A stretch of 64,000 nt of DNA from Phocaeicola_A sp045647865 (lineage in GTDB: Bacteria > Bacteroidota > Bacteroidia > Bacteroidales > Bacteroidaceae). Below the pieces are notes generated by a model. It was not told where the DNA came from. It saw only the letters and a list, made by a program, of their open reading frames with translations, and did not search any database. This document shows, piece after piece, positions 39,558 to 49,843 of the stretch; the stretch's first letter is position 1; every line of letters begins with the position of its first letter. A program made the position numbers and the translations under genes. The stretch lies in NCBI GenBank assembly GCA_045647865.1, contig JAZRMW010000020.1:1-64000 (forward strand), read 5' to 3'.

Positions 39558-42056
39558 ATGGTGCGTAAATATGCAGTAATGCTTTTGTTGCTGATCCTGT
39601 GCGGAGGTGTATCCTTGGCACAAACCATGTCGGACGAACAGGTCGTTGAATACGTGTTGCAGCAGCAAGCGAGTGGAATGTCTCAGAATGACATTATCAA
39701 GAATTTGATTAACCGAGGTGTAACCATGGAACAGGTCAATCGTTTGAAAGCCAAATATGGCAAACAGACGAAAGGTGTTGTCGGGAATACAGAGGTGTAT
39801 AAGAAATCCCGTATCCGTAACAAACCGGAAGATGAAATCATCCGTGATTATATGGTAAAATCTGCTCAATCAAGAACGGAGACTGTGAAGAAACCGGGAA
39901 CTCTCTCGAAAGAGGAAGAGATGCTTAAGGGATTGGATTTTATCATGCCTGACAGTATGAGCCTGTACATGGAGATGTATAAGGAAGAACCTCAGAAGGA
40001 AATCTTCGGTCGTAATATCTTCAACAACAAGCAACTCTCTTTTGAACCCAATTTGAATATTGCCACGCCGGCCAATTATCGTTTAGGTCCTGGTGACGAG
40101 GTGATTGTGGATATTTGGGGTGCTTCGCAGAATACCATTCAAGAGACTATCTCGCCCGATGGAGCGATTCTTGTGGAGGGACTTGGCCCCATTTATTTGA
40201 ACGGAATGACAGTCAAGGAGGCCAATGCTTATTTGCAGAATGAATTGAGTAAAATTTATTCGGGCGTTTCGGATGAGGGAACAGCATCGGGAATCAAATT
40301 GACTTTGGGCCAGATTCGTACCATTCAGGTGAATGTGATGGGTGAAGTGGAGAATCCTGGAACATATACCTTGTCTTCATTCGCTACGGTGTTCCATGCT
40401 TTGTATCAGGCTGGTGGAATGAATGAGATTGGTACCATGCGTGAAGTGAAAGTGTATCGTGCCAACAAATTGATAGCCACTTTGGATATCTATGACTATA
40501 TTTTGAATGGACAGATGAAGGATGATGTCCGTCTGATGGATGATGATGTCATTATGGTCGGTACGTATGATTGTCTGGTGAATGTCACCGGTAAGGCAAA
40601 GCGCCCGATGTTCTATGAAATGAAACGTAGCGAGAGTGTCGAATCCTTGCTTGACTTTGCCGGTGGCTTTACGGGTGATGCTTATACCAAGAATGTACGC
40701 CTCGTCCGCAAGAGTGGTCGTGAATACCAAATCTACAACATTGACGAGTCAGACTTTGCTGCTTTTACATTGATGGATGGCGACTCACTTAATATCGATT
40801 CTGTGATTCCGCGTTTCTCAAACATGGTTGAAATCAAAGGTGCAGTCTATCGCCCCGGAATGTATCAGATTGGTAACCGTATCAATACGGTACGTGAATT
40901 GATTGAGGCCGCAGAAGGAACCATGGGCGATGCATTCCTTAATCGCGCAGTTTTGCACCGTAAGCGCGAGGACCTCTCTTTGGAAGTGCTTTCAGTAAAT
41001 GTAAAAGGTATTATGGCTGGTACAACCTCTGATTTCCCTCTTCGTAAGGAAGATGTCTTGATGATTCCCAGTATTCATGATATCCAAGAGGACAAAGTCC
41101 TTTCTATACATGGTGAAGTCGCTTTCCCCGGAACCTATGTCTATGCAGCAAATACCACGTTGGAGGATTTGGTGTTGCAGGCTGGAGGTTTGAAAGAGGC
41201 TGCTTCTACAGCTCGTGTAGATGTAGCTCGTCGTATAAAGAATTCAGAAGCCACAGACGCAGGAAGTCAGACTGCTGAAACATACAGTTTCTCTCTTCGG
41301 GATGGTTTCGTGATAGAGGGGGAAGCGGGATTTCTCTTGGAACCGTTTGATGAAATCTATGTACGTCGCAGCCCCGGATATTACGAACAGCAGAATGTCA
41401 AGATTGAAGGTGAAATCCTTTTCCCCGGAACGTATGCTTTGGTTAAGAAGAACTATCGTTTGAGTGAATTGATTAAGGCTTCTGGAGGATTGACGGATGA
41501 ATCTTATGTGCAGGGTGCTCGTCTGGAACGTCAGATGACCCCTGAAGAACAGGTTCGTATGAAGGCAGCTTTGCGTATGTCCAAGTTGGGAAGTGACTCT
41601 ATTGATGTCGATAAATTGGATTTGGGTACTACCTACAATGTGGGTATTGAGTTGGACAAGGCTTTGGCTAATCCGGGCAGTGAATTCGATGTTGTATTGC
41701 GTGAAGGCGACCGTATCGTGGTACCGCAATATTTGAATACCGTGAAGATTAATGGTGAGGTGATGTATCCCAATACCGTATCATTCTTGAAAGGTAAGAA
41801 AATCAAGCATTACATCGAGCAATCCGGTGGTTACACCTCGAATGCCAAGAAAAGTCAGGCTTATGTGGTCTATATGAACGGAACGATTGCCCGTGCCAAA
41901 CGGGGTGGTAAGAGCCTCATTCAGCCCGGATGTGAAATCATTGTACCGGCCAAGCCTGACCGTAAGGGATTGTCGTTGCCTGAAATCTTGAGTATCGGAA
42001 CTTCAACCGCTTCGTTGGCTACGATGATTGCCACTATCGCTAATTTGATTAAGTAA
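39558..42056 (+). CDS. SLBB/polysaccharide export outer-membrane protein
   Basis: 832 residues with a signal peptide (about 1-20). A helical N-terminal region is followed by the Poly_export domain (about 170-265, starting YRLGPGDEVIVDIWGASQNT) and then several SLBB domains to about residue 790 (for example NVMGEVENPGTYTLSSF, VEIKGAVYRPGMYQI, LSIHGEVAFPGTYVYA, VKIEGEILFPGTYALV, VKINGEVMYPNTV). C-terminal residues form a hydrophobic helix. This is the Wza-like translocon of the capsule/EPS operon and lies just before the Wzz gene. Confidence 0.92.
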   Translation: MVRKYAVMLLLLILCGGVSLAQTMSDEQVVEYVLQQQASGMSQNDIIKNLINRGVTMEQVNRLKAKYGKQTKGVVGNTEVYKKSRIRNKPEDEIIRDYMVKSAQSRTETVKKPGTLSKEEEMLKGLDFIMPDSMSLYMEMYKEEPQKEIFGRNIFNNKQLSFEPNLNIATPANYRLGPGDEVIVDIWGASQNTIQETISPDGAILVEGLGPIYLNGMTVKEANAYLQNELSKIYSGVSDEGTASGIKLTLGQIRTIQVNVMGEVENPGTYTLSSFATVFHALYQAGGMNEIGTMREVKVYRANKLIATLDIYDYILNGQMKDDVRLMDDDVIMVGTYDCLVNVTGKAKRPMFYEMKRSESVESLLDFAGGFTGDAYTKNVRLVRKSGREYQIYNIDESDFAAFTLMDGDSLNIDSVIPRFSNMVEIKGAVYRPGMYQIGNRINTVRELIEAAEGTMGDAFLNRAVLHRKREDLSLEVLSVNVKGIMAGTTSDFPLRKEDVLMIPSIHDIQEDKVLSIHGEVAFPGTYVYAANTTLEDLVLQAGGLKEAASTARVDVARRIKNSEATDAGSQTAETYSFSLRDGFVIEGEAGFLLEPFDEIYVRRSPGYYEQQNVKIEGEILFPGTYALVKKNYRLSELIKASGGLTDESYVQGARLERQMTPEEQVRMKAALRMSKLGSDSIDVDKLDLGTTYNVGIELDKALANPGSEFDVVLREGDRIVVPQYLNTVKINGEVMYPNTVSFLKGKKIKHYIEQSGGYTSNAKKSQAYVVYMNGTIARAKRGGKSLIQPGCEIIVPAKPDRKGLSLPEILSIGTSTASLATMIATIANLIK

Positions 42057-42072
42057 TTTGTATTACCCTATT

Positions 42073-43155
42073 ATGGAAAATCATTCAAATAACAATAAGC
42101 CCAGTAAGGAACTTGACATTGTAGCATTGGTCAAACAGTTGTGGGATGAACGGATGTTGGTGATAAAAGTAGGCTTTGCTTTTGCCATTTTGGGTGTTTT
42201 CGTAGCATTGAATACTCCCAAAGTATATACAACGAATGTTGTTTTGGCACCAGAATCCTCTGACCCTACGTCATCTTTGAGTAAGTTGGGTAGCCTGACT
42301 TCTATGTTGGGATTGAAAATGGGGGCAACCATGTCTTCAGATGCCATATTCCCTGAGTTGTATCCCCAAGTTCTTGCTTCGACGGATTTCCAGATTTCTC
42401 TTTTCGATGTTCCTGTTAGGGAATTGGAAAGTAAACAGACCAAGACTTATTTCAGACATTTGATCGAAGATGGTTTTATCCCTGTATGGAGATGGCCGCA
42501 GATATGGCTTACCAAGCTTTTTCAGAAAAAAGCAGAACCCAAACCTTTGGATCCGTTCCATCTGACTAAGGTAGAAACGAATATTTGTGGGTTGATGCGT
42601 AAGGTAATCAGTTGTGTTGTTGATAAGAAGACAGGTGTCATTACCATTTCTGTATCCGATGAGGACAAGCGTGTCTCTGCTTTGATGGCTGATACAGTAA
42701 CAGCTAAGTTGCAGGAATACATAACCATGTACCGAACGAAAAAGACTCGCAATGATTTGGAGTACTTGGAAGTCTTGTTCAAGCAATCCCGCGATGAGTA
42801 TTTGCAATCTCAAAGCGAATACGCTAAAGCTACGGATGCCAATCTGTCTTTGGTTAAGGCCAGCAATCGGGTGGCGTTGACCAATTTGGAGAATGAGATG
42901 CAGTTGAGATATGAAATCTATTCAAGTACCGCCCAACAGCTGCAGTTGACCAAAGAACGTCTCCAAGAGAGAATCCCTGCATTTACAACCATACAGGGGG
43001 CTACAATCCCCGAGAAGGCATCCAGCTTCCCACGTTCTATCATGGTTGTGCTTTATGCCTTTGTCGGAGGAATGTGTAGCGCTGTTTGGATTTGGTTTGG
43101 TCGGGATATGTATCAGAAGTATTTTAGGAAAAAGAAAAAGTCTAAAGCCGAATAA
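42073..43155 (+). CDS. wzz: Wzz-type polysaccharide chain-length determinant
   Basis: 360 residues with two membrane helices, at about 32-48 and near 330-350, framing a periplasmic domain with long helices (about 205-305). The N-terminal ELDIVALVKQLWDERM motif is typical. Wzz works with the Wzy polymerase to set chain length. The chosen ATG is 16 bp after the upstream stop. Its stop overlaps the next gene's start by one base. Confidence 0.9.
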   Translation: MENHSNNNKPSKELDIVALVKQLWDERMLVIKVGFAFAILGVFVALNTPKVYTTNVVLAPESSDPTSSLSKLGSLTSMLGLKMGATMSSDAIFPELYPQVLASTDFQISLFDVPVRELESKQTKTYFRHLIEDGFIPVWRWPQIWLTKLFQKKAEPKPLDPFHLTKVETNICGLMRKVISCVVDKKTGVITISVSDEDKRVSALMADTVTAKLQEYITMYRTKKTRNDLEYLEVLFKQSRDEYLQSQSEYAKATDANLSLVKASNRVALTNLENEMQLRYEIYSSTAQQLQLTKERLQERIPAFTTIQGATIPEKASSFPRSIMVVLYAFVGGMCSAVWIWFGRDMYQKYFRKKKKSKAE

Positions 43156-44327
43156 TGACTGGGATGATATATTCGTTGCCTTACATCGCATTAGTGTTAT
43201 TCTATGCCATATTATCATGCGTATATGTTACGGTTACTGATGATATGAAGAGGAATATACGCTTCTTGTGCGTGTTCGTATATATCATCTTTTTTGGTTT
43301 CAGAGGTTTTGTCGGTGACGATTGGACCATTTATTATCCCTCGTTTGTGGATGAGGTCCATGTTGGTAGTTTTCAAGAAATCCTCTTTACATTGGAGGAA
43401 CCTCCCTATGAATTGGGATTTACTGTGCTGACAATCATCAGTAAGTTGATATTTGATGATTATGTTTTCCTCGTTCTTCTGACAACACTTATAAATTGCT
43501 TCTTGCTGTATCGCTTCCTGCGTCGGAGAATAGACAATATTCCCTTGGGAATCATGCTGTTCATTTGTATGGGAGGCTTTGTCATGCAAATCAATCTGTT
43601 GAGAAATACAATCAGTATTTTGTTGTTTGCCAATGCCATTGAATACATGGTGGAACGTAAGCCTTGGCCCTATTTCTTGTTGTGCACGTTGGCGCTGACG
43701 TTTCATTTGTCTGCCATTTTTTATTTCCCTCTCTACTTCTTTTTCCATAAGAGGTTTCCACGATGGGTATATATCACCATCTTCTTGCTTGGAAACATCA
43801 TCTTCTTGGGGCATGTCAAATTCATTTCCCCCATTCTGATATCTATAGCCGGGCATTTGGGCGAGGAATATGAGTTCTTGGTGGAAGCTTATACGGAAGG
43901 TAAATTATCGGAAATCAGTCAGGGATTGTCCATTGGCTATTTGGAAAGGGTTCTGACAGGAGTTCTTATCTATTGTTATTACGACAAATTGACCTCCATG
44001 CGACCGGATAATGCCGTATTTATCAATTCGTATTTGGCCTATTTCTTTATGTTTTTCTTTTTCAGTGAATTCTCTGTCGTGGCCGGTCGATTGGCTAATC
44101 TGTTCACTTATTTCTATTGGATTATTTGGATTGATTTGCTCAAATGTTTCTCGATACGGAATAACATGATTTTATTTGTCATTTTCTTGGGTGTATATAG
44201 CGTATTGAAGATTTGGGGAATGACCAACTTGATTACATTGAGATATGATAACGTCTTGTTCGGAGCTGAATCCTACGAAGAGCGTTTGTATATTCATGAG
44301 AAGCATAAGGATGATGCTAAATTCTAA
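43155..44327 (+). CDS. EpsG-family O-antigen/EPS polymerase (Wzy-like)
   Basis: 390 residues with 10-12 membrane helices and a short periplasmic loop. The N-terminal region FFGFRGFVGDDWTIYYPSF fits the EpsG family (G(Y/F)RG(x)VGxDxxxY). Wzy-type enzymes link repeat units on the periplasmic side of the inner membrane. Wzy proteins are poorly conserved, so the call rests on topology and on location between wzz and the glycosyltransferases. Confidence 0.85.
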   Translation: MTGMIYSLPYIALVLFYAILSCVYVTVTDDMKRNIRFLCVFVYIIFFGFRGFVGDDWTIYYPSFVDEVHVGSFQEILFTLEEPPYELGFTVLTIISKLIFDDYVFLVLLTTLINCFLLYRFLRRRIDNIPLGIMLFICMGGFVMQINLLRNTISILLFANAIEYMVERKPWPYFLLCTLALTFHLSAIFYFPLYFFFHKRFPRWVYITIFLLGNIIFLGHVKFISPILISIAGHLGEEYEFLVEAYTEGKLSEISQGLSIGYLERVLTGVLIYCYYDKLTSMRPDNAVFINSYLAYFFMFFFFSEFSVVAGRLANLFTYFYWIIWIDLLKCFSIRNNMILFVIFLGVYSVLKIWGMTNLITLRYDNVLFGAESYEERLYIHEKHKDDAKF

Positions 44328-44382
44328 AGGTTTGAATGTAATGGAAATGCAACTTAAGAATAATCGCACAGGCGAAGGACAT

Positions 44383-45642
44383 ATGGACAAGGTGACTGTC
44401 ATTACAGTTGTATATAATGATGTGGCATCTCTTCAGATGACGATAGACAGTGTTCTGCAGCAATCGTGGGGCCATCTTGAATACATCATCATTGATGGAG
44501 GAAGTACTGACGGGACGGTTGATGTCATAAAGGGTGCAGAATCTCATCTGGCATACTGGTGCTCTGAACCTGATAAGGGCGTGTATGATGCCATGAACAA
44601 AGGTATCCAGCATGCAACAGGAGATTGGATTTGTTTCTTGAACTCCGGAGATGTGTTCTGTGAGTCAAATTCTGTTGAGCAGATGATGAAATCCGAACAT
44701 CAAGATGTGGATATCCTTTTTGCAAACAGCATAGAGGTTTCGGATGTGGTGAACCAGAAGATTGAGGCAACGGATGATATCCATAAAATGAACTATTATC
44801 CGGTATATCGCCATGGATCATCCCTTGTTCGGACAGAGGTTCAGCGCCGTTTCTTGTTTGATTTGTCCAAGTCGAAGAAGTTGGGGTATGCATTGGATTG
44901 GGAGATGATACATCGGATGTTCAGAGCCGGATGCCGGTTCAAGAAGGTGGATACCTATTTCGAGGCTTATCAGAAAGAGGGTATGTCCAATCATCCGTAT
45001 CAAAACCGTTGGTATAGTTACCGGATTACATCTGAAGGAAAATTCAATCTTTCGAAGTTCCTCTATTTTGTGTATAGTTGTCTCATGTTCGCTTTTATGG
45101 ACTCAGGTCTTTACAATTGGGTCAGGGCATTCTTCGTGGAGTTTATGGTAAATGATATTTTGCCTGTCATTCCGTTTTGGACATTGAGACGCGGCTATCT
45201 GAAGTTGGTGAAAGCCCGTATAGGGAAAGGAAGTTTTGTGATGAAGAATGTATATATTCAGAGTCCCAATCACTTGACGATAGGAGAAGGTTCGCACATC
45301 AATCGCGGATGTGTGATTGATGCACGTGGAGGAATCACGATAGGTAACAGCGTTTCCATTTCCCATGGTGTGAATATCATGACGGGCAGTCATGATTATA
45401 AGTCACCGACCTTTGCGGGGGTATTTGCTCCCATTTGTATCGAGGATTATGTGTGGGTTGGAGTAGGGTGTACCATCTTGCAGGGAGTCACTATTGGTGA
45501 GGGGGCTGTCGTTTGTAGCGGTGCCGTTGTTACCCGTGATGTCCGTGAATATGAAGTTGTAGCAGGTGTTCCTGCAAAGAAAATAGCAACACGTCCTGAT
45601 AAGTTGAATTATTCATGTCATTGGGATGTACCTTTTACATAA
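44383..45642 (+). CDS. Fusion: GT2 glycosyltransferase with hexapeptide acetyltransferase
   Basis: 419 residues. Residues 1-240 are a GT-A family 2 glycosyltransferase: ITVVYNDVASLQ, then DGGSTDGT (38-45) and LNSGD (86-90). Residues 280-415 are a left-handed beta-helix acyltransferase with hexapeptide repeats (LTIGEGSHINRGCVIDARGG, GVTIGEGAVVCSGAVVTRDV). Between them is a hydrophobic linker with a membrane-associated helix. One protein thus adds a sugar and may acetylate it. An alternative start 42 bp upstream is also plausible. Confidence 0.85.
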   Translation: MDKVTVITVVYNDVASLQMTIDSVLQQSWGHLEYIIIDGGSTDGTVDVIKGAESHLAYWCSEPDKGVYDAMNKGIQHATGDWICFLNSGDVFCESNSVEQMMKSEHQDVDILFANSIEVSDVVNQKIEATDDIHKMNYYPVYRHGSSLVRTEVQRRFLFDLSKSKKLGYALDWEMIHRMFRAGCRFKKVDTYFEAYQKEGMSNHPYQNRWYSYRITSEGKFNLSKFLYFVYSCLMFAFMDSGLYNWVRAFFVEFMVNDILPVIPFWTLRRGYLKLVKARIGKGSFVMKNVYIQSPNHLTIGEGSHINRGCVIDARGGITIGNSVSISHGVNIMTGSHDYKSPTFAGVFAPICIEDYVWVGVGCTILQGVTIGEGAVVCSGAVVTRDVREYEVVAGVPAKKIATRPDKLNYSCHWDVPFT

Positions 45643-45651
45643 AGAAAAGTT

Positions 45652-46869
45652 ATGAATATAGTTATATTGACATCTCTTCTTCCGTATCCATTGAACTCTG
45701 GTGGGGCGCAGGCACAATACAATATGATTGATTCCTTGCGCAGTGTTCATAAGTTTGTGATTGTATTTCCTGAAAATGGATACAATCAGATGGATGCTAT
45801 GCTGGAGTTACAAAAGAGATGGCCTGAAGTGGAATTCAAACCCTATCGTTACTATAGGCAATTGGCTTCGTTGAGCTTTTTTGTAGATAAGATAAAGCGG
45901 AGTTTTAATCTGTTGTTCAGGAACAAGTCCAGAGCTTTTCAAATCGAACGGATATTAAAACCTTATGGTTTCCCGGTTAATAATCGTTTTGTCTCTTTTG
46001 TCAATCGAATTATCAAAGAGCATGCCGCGGATTATATTCAAGTGGAGTTCTATCCCTTCTTGAGTCTGATTCCTCGTATGCCTGCTGGAATAAAGAAACT
46101 CTTTGTCCACCATGAGATTCGTTATGTAAGGAATAACAGACTTTTGGCTGATTATCAGTTGACGAGGTTCGAGAATGCATTGTATGAGAATCTTCGGAAT
46201 GAAGAGATTGCCAATCTGAATCATTGTGATAAGGTGGTCACATTGACGAATGTGGATAAATTGGAACTGTTGAAATCGGGAGTGAAGTCACCTATCTATG
46301 TATCTCCGGCTGCTGTTTCGACAGAACAAAAAGAATATAAGTCTTGGAATCGTACGTTGGTCTTTTTAGGAAGCTATTCGCATTTCCCCAATCAGGAAGG
46401 AGTTGATTGGTTGATTCAAAAAGTCTTGCCTTTGATGGATTGGAAGAAGAATCTCCCCATCACATTACACCTTGTAGGTTTGGGTTGGCCCAAATCCTAT
46501 AACCGAACGATAAACGGATTGGAAATCGTCTGTGATGGATATGTGGAGAATCTGTCAGATATATTGTCAGGTTCGATAATGCTGGTTCCCATATTGTCCG
46601 GCAGTGGAATGCGTATGAAGATTCTGGAGGCTGCAGCGTTGAATGTGCCTTTTGTGACGACAAGTGTGGGAGTGGAGGGACTTGATTTTGTGGATGGTGA
46701 ATCTTGTCTGATTGCTGATGAACCTGCCACTTATGCCGAAGCCATATTCAAATTGGTGAGTGACCAGACGTTGCACAAATCGTTGGCTGAAGCAGCATCG
46801 GTAACCTTTGAACAGAAATATTCTTTGGCGGCTCTCTCCAAGTGCAGAGATTCGGTGTATAAAGCTTAA
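45652..46869 (+). CDS. GT4-family glycosyltransferase
   Basis: 405 residues with a GT-B fold: NSGGAQAQYNM near the N-terminus, a C-terminal Rossmann domain with LVFLGSYSHFPNQEGVDWLI, then VGLGWPKSYNRT and the donor motif SGSGMRMKILEAAALNVPFV. It adds one sugar to the lipid-linked repeat unit at the inner membrane. It starts 9 bp after the fusion gene and is followed 10 bp later by another glycosyltransferase. Confidence 0.88.
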   Translation: MNIVILTSLLPYPLNSGGAQAQYNMIDSLRSVHKFVIVFPENGYNQMDAMLELQKRWPEVEFKPYRYYRQLASLSFFVDKIKRSFNLLFRNKSRAFQIERILKPYGFPVNNRFVSFVNRIIKEHAADYIQVEFYPFLSLIPRMPAGIKKLFVHHEIRYVRNNRLLADYQLTRFENALYENLRNEEIANLNHCDKVVTLTNVDKLELLKSGVKSPIYVSPAAVSTEQKEYKSWNRTLVFLGSYSHFPNQEGVDWLIQKVLPLMDWKKNLPITLHLVGLGWPKSYNRTINGLEIVCDGYVENLSDILSGSIMLVPILSGSGMRMKILEAAALNVPFVTTSVGVEGLDFVDGESCLIADEPATYAEAIFKLVSDQTLHKSLAEAASVTFEQKYSLAALSKCRDSVYKA

Positions 46870-46879
46870 GGGTCGGTTT

Positions 46880-47587
46880 ATGATATCAGTTTGCATTGCT
46901 ACATATAATGGTGAAAGGTTCATACACAGGCAAATAGAGACTATCTTGCCTCAATTGTCTGCCGATGATGAAATTATTGTGTCTGATGATGGCTCTTCTG
47001 ATGCTACCATTCAGGTCGTTGAGGCTTTTCAGTCGCCCCAAATAAAGATTGTCCATAATCAGGGCCGGCATGGCTATACTGCGAATTATGAGCATGCATT
47101 GAGTTATGCGAAGGGTGATATCATTATCTTTGCCGATCAGGATGATGAATGGGAACCCAACAAAGTCAAACGTTGTCTTGAGGAGTTGGAAACGTGTGAT
47201 TTCATCGTTTCAGATGCATCGCTCATTGATGCGGATGGACAGATTACGGATGATTCCTTCTATCGATTGCGGGAACCGAAACGTACATTTGCTGGCAATA
47301 TCTTGAAATTCGGATATTTGGGATGTTGCATTGCATTCAGACACAACGTGCTGGACAAGGTGTTGCCTTTCCCCAAGAATCATGTCATGTGTTCCCATGA
47401 TAATTGGATAACCCTTGTGGCCATGGCCTATTACCGCTACCGTGTATTGGATGATCGATTGGTGAGGTACAGACGTCACGGGAAGAATGTCTCTAATATT
47501 GATAAGATTGGTACTCATACGACGTTGTTCTTTAAAATCAAATACAGAGTGTATATTTTGTTGAATCTGATTGGAAGATTGTTTTGA
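46880..47587 (+). CDS. GT2-family glycosyltransferase
   Basis: 235 residues with a GT-A fold: ISVCIATYNGERFIHRQIET, DDGSSD (36-41) and DQDDEW (86-91), the metal-binding DxD equivalent. The middle region (CCIAFRHNVLDKVLPF) is typical of rhamnosyl/galactosyl GT2 enzymes. The ATG chosen follows the upstream stop by 10 bp; a longer frame would overlap that gene. The flippase gene follows 3 bp later. Confidence 0.88.
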   Translation: MISVCIATYNGERFIHRQIETILPQLSADDEIIVSDDGSSDATIQVVEAFQSPQIKIVHNQGRHGYTANYEHALSYAKGDIIIFADQDDEWEPNKVKRCLEELETCDFIVSDASLIDADGQITDDSFYRLREPKRTFAGNILKFGYLGCCIAFRHNVLDKVLPFPKNHVMCSHDNWITLVAMAYYRYRVLDDRLVRYRRHGKNVSNIDKIGTHTTLFFKIKYRVYILLNLIGRLF

Positions 47588-47590
47588 ATC

Positions 47591-48931
47591 ATGAAACTTT
47601 GGAATATAGGGACTGGTAACCAACGTTCATTGGCTGTTAAGAAGAATGCTCTTTTATCGTTGTTGATAAAGGGGTGTAGTATCAGCATTTCCCTGTTGTT
47701 GGTCCCTCTTACATTGGATTTTGTGACCGATGAACTGTATGGTGTTTGGCTCACCTTGTCTTCTGTCCTTTTTTGGTTGACCTTCTTTGATGTCGGTTTC
47801 ACGTTGGGTTTGAAGAACAAATTGACAGAAGCCATTGCTATGGACGATTGGGAGCGTGGACGTTCCTTGGTGTCCACTACCTATTTTGTGATGGTGGCAT
47901 TGTTCGTTCCTTTGTGCCTGCTGTTGGAACTTATTATTCCCCATGTTGATTGGGCGATGATTCTGAACATAGACGCTTCCTATAATGATGAATTGAAGCA
48001 GGTGTTGCATATTTTGGTGGCCTGTTTCTCTGTACAGATGATTGTCAATGTATTGACTTCCGTAGTTGCAGCTTTTCAGCAAGTCTCCCTCTCTGCATCC
48101 TTCCCGATGATTGGCAACCTGATTGCACTGCTGCTGATTTGGGGATTGTCCTATGTCTGTCAGTCGTCTCTCTTGTTGCTTTCTTTAGTGATGTCTGTCT
48201 CCCCCGTATTGGTTACGATTATAGCATCCTTTATCTTGTATAATGGTAAGTACAGGAAAGTCTCTCCCTCCATAAAGGCTATCAGATTGGAGTTTGTGAA
48301 AGATTTGTGGGGTCTGGGGGCCAAGTTCTTCCTTATTCAGATACAGGTGTTGATTTTGTACCAATGTACCAATCTCTTGATAACGAACATTTCCGGTCCG
48401 GATCAAGTCACTACGTACAACATCGCATACCGTTATTTGAGTGTGGGCATGATGTTGTATTCCATTCTGTTGTCTCCTCTTTGGCCGGCGTTTACGGATG
48501 CGTATGTCAAGAAGGATTTTGCCTGGATGAACGGAGTGTATCGCAGAATGTGCAAGATTTATCTGGCTTCTGTGCTCCTATTGCTGCTTATGGTCGTATT
48601 CTCACCCATTGTTTATGAGATATGGATTGGTAATAAAGTGGAAATACCTTGGGAGATGACGATCGTGGTTGCATTGTATATGGCCATACATTCGTGGGAC
48701 TTGTTGCAAGTGGAATTGGTCAATGGGGTTGGAGCCGTGAAATTGCAGACTTACGTTACGCTGGTGGGATTGTTCCTCCATATTCCCTTGTCTTTTTTGA
48801 TAGGTCGCTATGTAGGAGCAATCGGTGTCGTTTGTTCTATGATTCTGATAAACCTTGTTTATGTGTCTTTCTTTACGACACAAGTTCATAAGATTCTCAA
48901 TCAAAAGGCGAAAGGTATATGGCTAAAATAA
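47591..48931 (+). CDS. wzx: Wzx-type polysaccharide flippase
   Basis: 446 residues with about 12-14 membrane helices, PF01943/MATE-like. The N-terminal segment LLSLLIKGCSISISLLLVPL then ELYGVWLTLSSVLFWLTFFD matches the family. It moves the undecaprenyl-linked repeat unit across the inner membrane. It overlaps the acyltransferase gene by 13 bp, so both are probably translated together. Confidence 0.88.
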   Translation: MKLWNIGTGNQRSLAVKKNALLSLLIKGCSISISLLLVPLTLDFVTDELYGVWLTLSSVLFWLTFFDVGFTLGLKNKLTEAIAMDDWERGRSLVSTTYFVMVALFVPLCLLLELIIPHVDWAMILNIDASYNDELKQVLHILVACFSVQMIVNVLTSVVAAFQQVSLSASFPMIGNLIALLLIWGLSYVCQSSLLLLSLVMSVSPVLVTIIASFILYNGKYRKVSPSIKAIRLEFVKDLWGLGAKFFLIQIQVLILYQCTNLLITNISGPDQVTTYNIAYRYLSVGMMLYSILLSPLWPAFTDAYVKKDFAWMNGVYRRMCKIYLASVLLLLLMVVFSPIVYEIWIGNKVEIPWEMTIVVALYMAIHSWDLLQVELVNGVGAVKLQTYVTLVGLFLHIPLSFLIGRYVGAIGVVCSMILINLVYVSFFTTQVHKILNQKAKGIWLK

Positions 48932-49626
48932 AATCCTTTTTCTACAAGTGGTTCGACATCATTGATTATGACCTGCATCTGTTGTACTATCACATCAAAG
49001 TATTCAGCAGATTGGCATTTAGGGGTAAAGGGGCTTATATCGGTTTCCCATCGTTGATAAATAACCCATCCAATGTCTATTTGCATCCCTATTCACGGTT
49101 GCAGGGACATCACATGATTATCAATGATACGGGTAAGTTCATTATGAAAGAGTATGCTGGCGCATCCTTGAATCTGGTAGTTGTCACAGGCAATCATACT
49201 CCGACTGTGGGTATTCCTCAGTTCCTGTTGGCCCCCTCCCATGTGAATGATTCCGAGAAAGATGTCATTGTGGAAGAGGATGTCTGGATTGGAACAAATG
49301 TAACCCTGTTGTCGGGAGCACATATCGGTAGAGGAGCCATCGTCGGTGCCAATTCATTGGTCAATTCGGATGTTCCTCCTTATGCCGTTGTCGTTGGTAC
49401 ACCGGCTCGGATTATTGGAGTGAAATTCACGGTGCCACAGATACTGGCGCATGAAGAGCGGCTCTATCCCAAGGAGAAACGTTTCTCGCGTGAATATTTG
49501 GAAGAACTCTTTGCCAACCATTATCTGCATAAGAAGGTGTTGGGTACAGATACCCCTCTTACTGAATCACAAGAGATTGCTTTGGAAAAGACCATCTCAC
49601 TATTGAAATTTGAGTATTTGAAATAA
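48919..49626 (+). CDS. Hexapeptide-repeat acyltransferase (WbbJ/colanic acid type)
   Basis: 235 residues. A central left-handed beta-helix (about 35-170) has DVIVEEDVWIGTNVTLLSG, GAHIGRGAIVGANSLVNSDV and VGTPARIIG, the latter being the typical acyltransferase ending. The C-terminal 55 residues are helical. It probably O-acetylates a sugar of the repeat unit, like WcaF/WbbJ-type enzymes. The start codon lies inside the flippase gene's last codons. Confidence 0.85.
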   Translation: MAKIKSFFYKWFDIIDYDLHLLYYHIKVFSRLAFRGKGAYIGFPSLINNPSNVYLHPYSRLQGHHMIINDTGKFIMKEYAGASLNLVVVTGNHTPTVGIPQFLLAPSHVNDSEKDVIVEEDVWIGTNVTLLSGAHIGRGAIVGANSLVNSDVPPYAVVVGTPARIIGVKFTVPQILAHEERLYPKEKRFSREYLEELFANHYLHKKVLGTDTPLTESQEIALEKTISLLKFEYLK

Positions 49627-49680
49627 TCGCGATAGGAGTAAGAAAATTCAAACAGTTTCTGATATTTCTACTTCCTATCG

Positions 49681-49710
49681 TTTGATTGTGGATTATTTTA
49701 TATATCTTTG
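49681..49710 (+). promoter_or_regulatory. Promoter for the last GT2 gene
   Basis: TTTG, an 18-nt spacer, then TATCTTTG, a near-full Bacteroidetes promoter 134 bp upstream of the next gene. It suggests that this glycosyltransferase is transcribed separately. Confidence 0.5.
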
Positions 49711-49843
49711 CAGGCGTTTTAGTCATACTATAGATAAAGAATGGCCTGTATGGACTCTATATATTGGGAAAGAGAGCATTCTCTCCTTGTTTTTGAATCG
49801 CATATTGTGGGAAACACAATCCAGTATCTGAATTAATCGTTCT

